NCBI GenBank assembly: GCA_027002755.1
Contig: JALWZI010000108.1
Span: forward strand, 1-6,651
Direction of reading: 5' to 3'
Length of the DNA: 6,651 nucleotides
From: Campylobacteraceae bacterium
GTDB lineage: Bacteria > Campylobacterota > Campylobacteria > Campylobacterales > Sulfurovaceae
In this document: one piece after another, positions 1 through 5,049 of the stretch
How the letters are laid out: the number at the start of each line of letters is the position of its first letter
Numbering within the stretch: the first letter of the stretch is position 1
The notes under the pieces: model-generated
Told to the model about the DNA's origin: nothing
Seen by the model: only the letters and a program-made list of their open reading frames with translations
Databases searched by the model: none
Made by a program: the position numbers and the translations under genes

Positions 1-2
1 GC

Positions 3-797
3 GATCCGGTCAATATGATCACCTTCCTGGGGGCGATTGCCATTGCGGTCCTCTCCTTCGGTGTGGCTGCGAAATATATGCAGCAGATGAAGACCGATAC
101 CGCCAGCGGAGAGCTGGCCGAGGAGAATTGGGACGGCATCGGTGAGTACAAGAACGAACTGCCCGCCGGTTGGGCCTACTCTTTCCTGGGTGTCATGATC
201 TGGGCGATCTGGTATTTCCTCTGGGGATATCCTCTCAACGCCTACAGCCAGATCGGTGAGTACAACCAGGAGGTCAAGAACTACAACAAGAAGTTCGAAG
301 CGATCCACAAGAACGCTTCTCCCGAAGTCCTGAAGGAGATGGGAGAGTCGATTTTCCTGGTCCAGTGTGCCCCCTGCCACGGTGAGACCGGGGACGGCCT
401 CTCCGGCAAAGCCCAGGACTTCACCAAGCGCTTTACCAAAGAGCAGGTCCTGGCGGTCATCAAGAATGGACAGAACCAGCTCAAGTTCCCCCTGGGTGCC
501 ATGCCTGCCGGCCTGGCCCAGGGCAAAGATGCCGAAGCGGTCGCCAAGTATGTGGCCAACGGTCTCAAGGGTGATGCCCCCGCAGCCTGGGGAACCTGCG
601 CCGGCTGTCACGGACAGGACGGCAAAGGCAACGGCGGCTCGGCTCCCAGTCTGGCCGGCTACGATCTGCCCCTGGTCCAGCATGTCCTGGCCAACGGCAA
701 GACCGGTATCATCGGCCATATGCCCGCCTTCCCCGGTCGCTTCACTCCGGTTCAGGAGAAAGCGCTGGCAGCCTATCTGAGCACACTGAAACAGTAA
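3..797 (+). CDS. ccoP: cbb3-type cytochrome c oxidase subunit III (CcoP), diheme; 5' end truncated by window
   Basis: Membrane-bound diheme subunit of the cbb3 terminal oxidase. It passes electrons from soluble cytochrome c to the CcoO/CcoN core. Numbered from the ATG at 15, there are two N-terminal membrane spans (about 2-20 and 53-72) joined by the conserved stretch TASGELAEENWDGIGEYKNE. Two cytochrome c domains follow, with heme motifs C118-APC-H122 and C195-AGC-H199. The likely axial methionines lie in GAMPAG and HMPAF. The reading frame is open back to the window edge (D-P-V-N precede the ATG) and no Shine-Dalgarno sequence precedes that ATG. The true start is therefore probably upstream and the N-terminus is cut. 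The ccoN, ccoO and ccoQ genes are expected just upstream, outside the window. Identification is firm; only the start is uncertain. Confidence 0.95.
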   Translation, partial: DPVNMITFLGAIAIAVLSFGVAAKYMQQMKTDTASGELAEENWDGIGEYKNELPAGWAYSFLGVMIWAIWYFLWGYPLNAYSQIGEYNQEVKNYNKKFEAIHKNASPEVLKEMGESIFLVQCAPCHGETGDGLSGKAQDFTKRFTKEQVLAVIKNGQNQLKFPLGAMPAGLAQGKDAEAVAKYVANGLKGDAPAAWGTCAGCHGQDGKGNGGSAPSLAGYDLPLVQHVLANGKTGIIGHMPAFPGRFTPVQEKALAAYLSTLKQ

Positions 798-807
798 GGA
801 GTGAACA

Positions 808-1068
808 ATGGCAGCAACTGAAAATACCAATCGCAGCGCGTGGGGCATCAACGGTGTCCTGGGGATGCTGATCGCGACGGCGCTCCTGCTGAGCATTTTG
901 GCCTTCCTGGTGACCAAAGCCATCGGTGTCCAGCAGGCTCAATCGACCCACTATTACGATCCTGCACCGCTGTGGAACAGCCTGGATAACGTCAAGATGA
1001 TCAGCAAAGAGAACGCCAAGTTCGCCTTTGTCGAAGTAAAAGAAGAGAAGAAGGGAGAGAAAAAATGA
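808..1068 (+). CDS. DUF4006 family protein of the cbb3 oxidase operon
   Basis: An 86-residue protein with one hydrophobic segment (about residues 16-39) after the polar start MAATENTNRSAWGINGV, and a lysine/glutamate-rich tail (VKEEKKGEKK). The NRSxxGxNGVxGMLIAT-type N-terminus, single span and position directly after ccoP match the DUF4006 family, which I know from cco operons of Campylobacterota. No biochemical function is established. A role as a small accessory or assembly subunit of the cbb3 oxidase is inferred from position. The start is supported by AAGGAG at 796-801, six bases before the ATG and overlapping the ccoP stop, which suggests coupled translation. Its stop overlaps the next start (ATGA at 1065-1068). 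Confidence 0.88.
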   Translation: MAATENTNRSAWGINGVLGMLIATALLLSILAFLVTKAIGVQQAQSTHYYDPAPLWNSLDNVKMISKENAKFAFVEVKEEKKGEKK

Positions 1069-1166
1069 TCAGGATTATGGATAAAGTTCTCGGTTTGATG
1101 ATGGTCGTTCTGGCGATCATCACTCTCTGGTCCGTTTTGACTCCCAACCACCTCTACGTAGGTTGA
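1065..1166 (+). CDS. 33-residue single-span membrane peptide in the cbb3 operon
   Basis: A small ORF starting at the ATG in the ATGA overlap with the DUF4006 stop. It is preceded by a good Shine-Dalgarno (GGGAG at 1053-1057, seven bases away). The peptide starts MIRIMDKVLGLMMVVLAI and ends TPNHLYVG. A basic N-terminus precedes a hydrophobic stretch of about 18 residues (9-26), so an N-in, C-out single-pass topology is likely. It ends at TGA 1164-1166, overlapping the TTG start of the next gene. Ribosome site, overlaps on both sides and clean composition make it a credible gene. I do not recognise the family. By size and topology it resembles tiny cbb3 subunits such as CcoQ or the CcoM of Pseudomonas stutzeri, but no homology is claimed. 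Confidence 0.72.
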   Translation: MIRIMDKVLGLMMVVLAIITLWSVLTPNHLYVG

Positions 1167-1177
1167 CGCAACCTATG
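1157..1177 (+). promoter_or_regulatory. Hairpin covering the start region of the TPM-like gene
   Basis: TAGGTTG and CAACCTA (1159-1165 and 1169-1175) are perfect inverted arms around the triplet ACG. A G-U pair and a C-G pair extend the stem to nine pairs. The hairpin spans the stop of the 33-residue ORF, the TTG at 1163 and the ATG at 1175. Neither start has a strong Shine-Dalgarno of its own. A ribosome terminating at 1164-1166 would melt the stem, so translational coupling is the simplest reading. The role is inferred. Confidence 0.4.
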
Positions 1178-1777
1178 CGGCAGACAGCAAGGGGGACCTT
1201 GCTCGTGCTGCTTCTCACTTTTTCACTCTCAGCCCACTATCTTATCAACGACCATCTGATCTCTCCCAAAGCGGGTGAAGTGATCGAACGGATCGGTTCG
1301 GAACTACAGCAAAAGACAGGGATCCATGCCTATGTGATCGCCAGCAACGATCGGCTGGAGAAACGGGCCAATCTCTACACGTATGTGAAAAAGTACGAGA
1401 AGTCGCTCAGCAAGCCCTGGGTGGCGATCCTCTTTCTTCCCAACAACAAACGGCTTGGGATCCTGGTCTCCGGTCCGGATCTGCAAAAGGCCTACGACGA
1501 CAGCCGGGTAAAAAAGTATGCCGTCGATATCCTGGGAAGTGCCGACAGCAATAGCCAACAGTCCAAGTACGATGTGGCGATGGTCCAGGCCTATTCGGAG
1601 CTGGCGGATGAACTGGCGGCTGCCAAAGGTGCGGAGCTCACCCAGACGATCAAGAACGAAGGGCAGTGGATCGTCAAGGTCATCACCTGGCTGGTCTATT
1701 TAGGTGCCGTTTTGGTTTTTTGGGTATATTTCGGGCGACCAATCTATATGAGGATACGCCATGGCAAACAACAGTGA
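1163..1777 (+). CDS. Membrane-anchored TPM-like domain protein of the cbb3 operon
   Basis: A 204-residue protein with three parts. A basic N-terminus leads into a signal-anchor (about 12-28). A soluble domain spans about 33-165. A C-terminal membrane span (about 168-190) is followed by a basic tail (RPIYMRIRHGKQQ). The positive-inside rule puts the soluble domain in the periplasm. Its start (SPKAGEVIERIGSELQQKTG), followed by AYVIAS and then WVAILFLPNNKRLGILVSG, resembles the TPM/Psb32 fold: a helix, a Val-rich strand and a late strand ending in SG or TG. That fold is known from membrane-complex maintenance proteins, such as Psb32 in photosystem II repair. A role in cbb3 assembly or upkeep is only inferred. 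The TTG start overlaps the preceding stop; ATG at 1175 is an alternative giving 200 residues. The 3' end overlaps fixH by 17 bases. The family call is moderate; "hypothetical membrane protein" is the safe fallback. Confidence 0.75.
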   Translation: MTQPMRQTARGTLLVLLLTFSLSAHYLINDHLISPKAGEVIERIGSELQQKTGIHAYVIASNDRLEKRANLYTYVKKYEKSLSKPWVAILFLPNNKRLGILVSGPDLQKAYDDSRVKKYAVDILGSADSNSQQSKYDVAMVQAYSELADELAAAKGAELTQTIKNEGQWIVKVITWLVYLGAVLVFWVYFGRPIYMRIRHGKQQ

Positions 1778-2312
1778 CAAGGGAAAATACTGGCCCTATA
1801 TGATCCTGGGCTTTCTAGCCATCGGGATCATTCTGGGGTACTGGACCGTCAAGCACGCCATCGGGCTGCCGGTTCATGAGTCCAACGAATACATGATGAA
1901 GTACCAGACCGCCGATATGGACGCCAACCGGATCATGGAGGCCCAGGAGCGTTTCGATCGACGCTATCGGGTGAAGCTCGACGATATGAAGCTCTCGGAT
2001 TTCAAGCCCGAGCATCTCAAGCGCAAGCCGGGCAGGATCGTCGCGCTGAACCCTGTCAACCGGATCAGCTACAGTGTGACGGACCGGGAGGGGAACGTTG
2101 TCAGCGACGCCAACGTGAGCCTGCTCCTGACCCGTCCCCACACCGAAAAAGAGGATCAGCACTTCGATCACCTCCCCTTCAGGAACGGACACTATGTCCT
2201 GGAAAAACTTACCCTGAAGAACCCCGGGCGCTATATCCTGCGTGTACGGGTCCAGAAGGGTGACGCCGTCGGTTATATGGATACTCCCGGCTATCTCAAG
2301 CCAGGCAAATAA
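1761..2312 (+). CDS. fixH: FixH/CcoH family cbb3 oxidase assembly protein
   Basis: A 183-residue protein with a short polar N-terminus (MANNSDKGKYW), one membrane span (about 11-31) and a larger domain predicted in the periplasm. FixH hallmarks are a single N-terminal anchor, then a short conserved stretch (GLPVHESNEYM), then a beta-rich domain (YSVTDREGNVVSDANVSLLLTR, GRYILRVRVQKGD). FixH/CcoH proteins bind the cbb3 oxidase and are needed for its assembly or stability. The domain also resembles a copper-chaperone-like Ig fold, but no Cys/Met/His metal motif stands out. The start is supported by GAGGA at 1750-1754, six bases before the ATG, inside the 3' end of the TPM-like gene. This is the last clear gene of the operon; no canonical hairpin plus T-tract terminator follows. 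Confidence 0.88.
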   Translation: MANNSDKGKYWPYMILGFLAIGIILGYWTVKHAIGLPVHESNEYMMKYQTADMDANRIMEAQERFDRRYRVKLDDMKLSDFKPEHLKRKPGRIVALNPVNRISYSVTDREGNVVSDANVSLLLTRPHTEKEDQHFDHLPFRNGHYVLEKLTLKNPGRYILRVRVQKGDAVGYMDTPGYLKPGK

Positions 2313-2336
2313 TTCTTCTCTCTTCAGGCCGGCCTG

Positions 2337-2474
2337 GTGTCGGTCATACTACTTATCGGAATCCACTTCTACTGTTACAATGTTTGGATCAACCTGGAAA
2401 TGTTTTCAGAGAGTGAGGAGGCAGGGCTTCAGCCCTGCAATGCGGGACTGAAGTCCCGCCTCCTGTTGATTTGA
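2337..2474 (+). CDS. Possible small membrane ORF (45 aa), 3' part overrun by a BIME-like repeat
   Basis: In the same frame as fixH and just after its stop, an open frame encodes a convincing membrane helix with an aromatic interface (VSVILLIGIHFYCYNVW) and an acidic tail (INLEMFSESEE). The last 19 codons before TGA are encoded by the REP/BIME-like palindrome and the bases after it, and look non-native. GTG at 2337 is the first usual start; CTG at 2334 is an alternative. The ribosome site is poor (CAGG at 2325-2328). It could be a real small gene whose end was replaced by the repeat, a remnant of a longer gene, or chance. I do not recognise a family. Confidence 0.33.
   Translation: MSVILLIGIHFYCYNVWINLEMFSESEEAGLQPCNAGLKSRLLLI
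2416..2464. repeat. REP/BIME-like double palindrome
   Basis: Two 18-base hairpins face each other. GCAGGGC-TTCA-GCCCTGC is at 2421-2438 and GCGGGAC-TGAA-GTCCCGC at 2442-2459, separated by AAT. Each has a perfect 7-bp stem and a 4-base loop. The first is preceded by GGAG (2417-2420) and the second followed by CTCC (2460-2463). The whole is therefore also a long imperfect inverted repeat, with 18 of 22 positions matching in each arm. GGAG or GTAG beside a hairpin, and inverted pairing, are hallmarks of REP elements and BIMEs moved by RAYT (Y1 tyrosine) transposases. No RAYT gene is in this window. No T-tract follows, so it is not a classical intrinsic terminator, though it could stabilise the cco mRNA 3' end. 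Confidence 0.82.
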
Positions 2475-2502
2475 CCGTTTGACTCAACCCGATCTATGAC
2501 CA

Positions 2503-2535
2503 TTCAGTTTTTCGATGGGCTCGTTTCGCCATAAT
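2503..2535 (+). promoter_or_regulatory. Candidate addB promoter
   Basis: CATAAT at 2530-2535 matches the sigma-70 -10 consensus at 5 of 6 positions. A T-run (2508-2512) lies upstream with only a weak -35 (TTCAGT at 2503). This resembles Campylobacterota promoters, which often lack a strong -35. Transcription would start near 2542, giving an 18-base leader before the ATG at 2560. A second, weaker option is TTGACC at 2471-2476 with TATGAC at 2495-2500 (18-bp spacer). Confidence 0.35.
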
Positions 2536-2547
2536 ATCCACAAGCCA

Positions 2548-2553
2548 AAGGAG
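2548..2553 (+). promoter_or_regulatory. Ribosome binding site that fixes the addB start at 2560
   Basis: AAGGAG lies six bases before the ATG at 2560. The in-frame ATG at 2515 has no comparable site and would lie upstream of the predicted transcription start, so 2560 is preferred. Confidence 0.75.
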
Positions 2554-2559
2554 AAACGA

Positions 2560-4920
2560 ATGCCGGATCTTCACATCTTCCCCACCTCCCGCTCGATCCG
2601 TGAACGGGTCGCCTCGCTGCGTACGACAGGAGGCTTCCTCCCCCGTCTGATGCGGATGGACGAATTTCTGGCCCGGGCGGCCGTGGTGCCGGATCGTCGC
2701 CAGGCGGAGGCGAGTGAGCGGATCTTCTGGCTGCGGGAGGCGGCGGATTTCGAAGAGTTCGGGCGATTGGGGAGTGAGCGGGATCTGGTACGTTTCTTTA
2801 CCCGCAGTGCCGATTTTTTCCGTTTCTTCGAGGAACTGGCCTGGGAGAAGGTTCCGCTGGAGAGGCTGGAGGAGGCGGATGCCTATGCGGAGTATGCCGA
2901 TCACCTGCGGATCCTGGGGGAGCTGCGGGAACGCTATCGGCAGATCCTGGACCGGGAGGGAGCCTACGACCGGATCTTCCTGCCAGAACTCTACAGGATC
3001 AACGAGGCCTTTCTGGCTACGGCTGAGACGCTCGAACTCTATCTGGAAGGGACGTTGAGCCGTTTCGAGCTGGAGCTGCTGGAGGAGGCGGCGAAGCGGC
3101 GGGAGCTGCGGGTTCACTGGCGAAGCACCCCCTACAACGAGAAGATGCGTGAGCGTTTCGCCGAAGCGGGGCTGGAGCTTCCCGGTCAGAGCCGGGTCTT
3201 TTTCTCCCTTTCGCAAAAGGAACTGATCGAGTCGGAGCCCTCTCCGTTGGAGATCGGGGCCAAGGTGCTGGCGGTCCGGGAGCGCTACGAACAGGTGGCG
3301 GTGGCTCTGGCGGAGATCGAGGGGATGGTGCGTGCCGGGATCGCGCCGGAGCGGATCGCCCTGGTGCTGCCCGACGAATCCTTCATGCGGGCCTTCGATC
3401 TCTACGATCGGATGGAGAATCTCAACTTCTCCATGGGCTACGACTACCGGGACCGGCCCGAGTATCGGGTGCCGGCGGTGCTGCTGGAGTATTGGCGGGG
3501 CTTCGCCCCCGGAGATCGGGAGCTTCTGGAACATTACGGCTTTGCCCCGGAGCGGTATCGGGGGCTGGAGCCTTCGGCGAGGGTGGCGGCGGAGGAGTTC
3601 CGCGAGGTATTTTCGGAGGCGGGAATCCCGGGCTTCGCTCCTGTGGACGGAGAACGGGAACCGACGAGAGAGGAGGCGCCGATCCAGGAACTGTGGCATC
3701 GGTTCGGGCAGATCCATCAGGGGCGGCGACTGGCGATACGGGAGTGGCTCTTTCTCTGGCTGGAGGAGCTGGGGCAGCTTCGCCTGGATGACGTGCGGGG
3801 CGGCAAGGTGACGGTGATGGGGGTCCTGGAGACCCGCGGCGTGCACTTCGACGGAGTGGTGATCGTCGATTACAACGAGGGGATCGTCCCCGCCTCCAGC
3901 GGCAAAGACCGCTTCCTCGACAGCCGGGTGCGCCGCTTCGCCGGTCTGCCCGACCGCCTGGACCGCGAAGCGCTGCAAAAACATTATTACGCCCGTTTGC
4001 TGGAGGGGGCCCGGGAGGCAGTGATCCTCTACACCGCCGGGGAGAGCCGCCTGCCTTCACGTCTGCTCTACGAGCTGGGCCTGGAGGAGGGAGAGACGGT
4101 AGCGGCCCCGAGGGAACTGCTCTACAGTCATGCTTCGCTGCCCAAAGAGCGAAAGGATCCGGTGGTGGAGTCCTTCGATCCTCTGGCGATGCAATGGTCC
4201 GCCAGCCGTCTGAAGATCTGGCTGGAGTGTCGTCGTCGCTTCTACTACCGCTACATCCTGGGCCTGGAGGAGAAAAGAACCGAGGAGATCAACGAGGGGC
4301 AGGTGCTCCATCGGGTGCTGGAGCGGCTCTTTGCCGAGCGGGATCATTATGAGGACCCGGAGGCGATGCGACGGCGCTTCGAGACCCTGGCGGCCCAAGA
4401 GCTGGAGCGCAGCGGGATCGCCGGGCGCTATCTGCAGGCCTACTGGAGTCGGAAGCTTGTCCCCTATTTCCGGCAGGAGACGGAGCGTTTCGCTCAGGGC
4501 TGGCGGGTGGAGGCGAGGGAGCGCAACATCGAGGGAGAGATCGAAGGGGTGCGTTTCGGCGGCCGGGTGGACCGGATCGACGTCCGGGAGGAGGAGCGGA
4601 TGGTGCTGGACTACAAGAGCGGCAAGCTGACGGAGGCCAACCGCAAAAGCTCCCTGGAGAGAGTGACCGATTTCCAGATGAGTATCTACGACCGTCTGCT
4701 GCGTCCCGAATACCCCCGACTGGACCTGGCTTTCGTTACACCGCTGGAGGAGAGGGCTTTTGTTCCGGTGGCGGCTCTGGAGGAGAAGAACGCGCTGCTT
4801 GCGGAACATCTGGAAAAACTCAAAGCGACCCGCTCCTTCATCGCGGAGCGGTGTGAGGATCTCAAGCGCTGCAGCTGGTGTCCTTATCAGTTGCTATGTG
4901 AACGGGGAGAGTATTTGTAG
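2560..4920 (+). CDS. addB: AddB-type double-strand-break repair nuclease subunit (PD-(D/E)XK, 4Fe-4S)
   Basis: A 786-residue cytosolic protein and probable partner of AddA in the AddAB helicase-nuclease that resects DNA ends for RecA. The N-terminal ~540 residues are helicase-like but lack a Walker A motif: LHIFPTSRSIRE stands where GxGKT would be. The late helicase-like stretch VTVMGVLETRGVHFDGV with NEGIVPA is typical of AddB/RecC. The C-terminal nuclease domain shows H584 (GQVLHRVLE), D671 (GGRVDRID), D684 and K686 (LDYKSGK) and Q706 (FQMSIY). Iron-sulfur cysteines are C557 (LECRRRFYYRY) and C771-x2-C774-x5-C780 (CSWCPYQLLC), matching the AddB pattern. Start chosen from AAGGAG at 2548. The gene is rich in GAG, CGG and GGG codons, more so than the cco genes. 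AddA lies 1.3 kb downstream in the same direction, separated by an inverted cytochrome gene. Confidence 0.93.
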   Translation: MPDLHIFPTSRSIRERVASLRTTGGFLPRLMRMDEFLARAAVVPDRRQAEASERIFWLREAADFEEFGRLGSERDLVRFFTRSADFFRFFEELAWEKVPLERLEEADAYAEYADHLRILGELRERYRQILDREGAYDRIFLPELYRINEAFLATAETLELYLEGTLSRFELELLEEAAKRRELRVHWRSTPYNEKMRERFAEAGLELPGQSRVFFSLSQKELIESEPSPLEIGAKVLAVRERYEQVAVALAEIEGMVRAGIAPERIALVLPDESFMRAFDLYDRMENLNFSMGYDYRDRPEYRVPAVLLEYWRGFAPGDRELLEHYGFAPERYRGLEPSARVAAEEFREVFSEAGIPGFAPVDGEREPTREEAPIQELWHRFGQIHQGRRLAIREWLFLWLEELGQLRLDDVRGGKVTVMGVLETRGVHFDGVVIVDYNEGIVPASSGKDRFLDSRVRRFAGLPDRLDREALQKHYYARLLEGAREAVILYTAGESRLPSRLLYELGLEEGETVAAPRELLYSHASLPKERKDPVVESFDPLAMQWSASRLKIWLECRRRFYYRYILGLEEKRTEEINEGQVLHRVLERLFAERDHYEDPEAMRRRFETLAAQELERSGIAGRYLQAYWSRKLVPYFRQETERFAQGWRVEARERNIEGEIEGVRFGGRVDRIDVREEERMVLDYKSGKLTEANRKSSLERVTDFQMSIYDRLLRPEYPRLDLAFVTPLEERAFVPVAALEEKNALLAEHLEKLKATRSFIAERCEDLKRCSWCPYQLLCERGEYL

Positions 4921-5022
4921 GGATGGAGGATGATTTTGGATTTTGGATGTTGGATTATGGATGGAAGATGGAGGATGGAAGATTGAGGATTTTGGATTTT
5001 GGATGATGGATTTGGGAGTGAT
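4904..5022 (-). terminator. Possible Rho-dependent termination zone for the cytochrome gene (G-free RNA)
   Basis: The plus strand has no C from 4904 to 5022. RNA transcribed leftward past the cytochrome stop would therefore contain no G over 119 bases and would carry TC or CC dinucleotides about every seven bases. C-rich, G-poor, unstructured RNA is the known signature of Rho loading sites. No intrinsic hairpin plus U-tract is visible between the convergent genes. This role is inferred from composition alone. Confidence 0.3.
4932..5015 (+). repeat. Heptanucleotide tandem repeat tract, 12 units of GATNNNN
   Basis: Twelve contiguous 7-base units all begin with GAT: GATTTTG twice, then GATGTTG, GATTATG, GATGGAA, GATGGAG, GATGGAA, GATTGAG, GATTTTG twice, GATGATG and GATTTGG. 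Position 4 is always T or G, and position 7 is G in 10 of 12. The 18-mer starting GATTTTGGATTTTG occurs at 4932 and at 4988, exactly eight units apart. A further GATGGAG at 4922 is out of phase by three bases. The tract fills most of the gap between the convergent ends of addB and the cytochrome gene. It resembles the short tandemly repeated (STRR) heptamers described in cyanobacterial intergenic DNA. Confidence 0.85.
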
Positions 5023-5049
5023 CGGGAAGGGAACCCCCGCCGGTGAGGC

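Noticed and set aside
2325..2336. 12-base palindrome CAGGCCGGCCTG after fixH
   Set aside because: It has no loop and no following T-tract, so a terminator is unlikely. It overlaps the possible small ORF start and may be chance.
2416..2464. Intrinsic terminator of the cco operon
   Set aside because: The stems are strong but no U-tract follows either hairpin, and the GGAG-flanked inverted pair fits a REP/BIME element better.
2515..2559. Upstream ATG of addB giving 801 residues
   Set aside because: It has no Shine-Dalgarno, whereas AAGGAG sits correctly before the ATG at 2560. The extra residues would overlap the best -10 element.
2494..3984. 496-codon open frame on the minus strand
   Set aside because: It lies fully antisense to addB, which has clear nuclease and Fe-S motifs. 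Its product is rich in Pro, His, Gln and Arg without domains, as expected for the complement of a GC-rich gene.
4921..5049. CRISPR array
   Set aside because: The repeats are contiguous 7-base units without spacers, and no cas genes are present.
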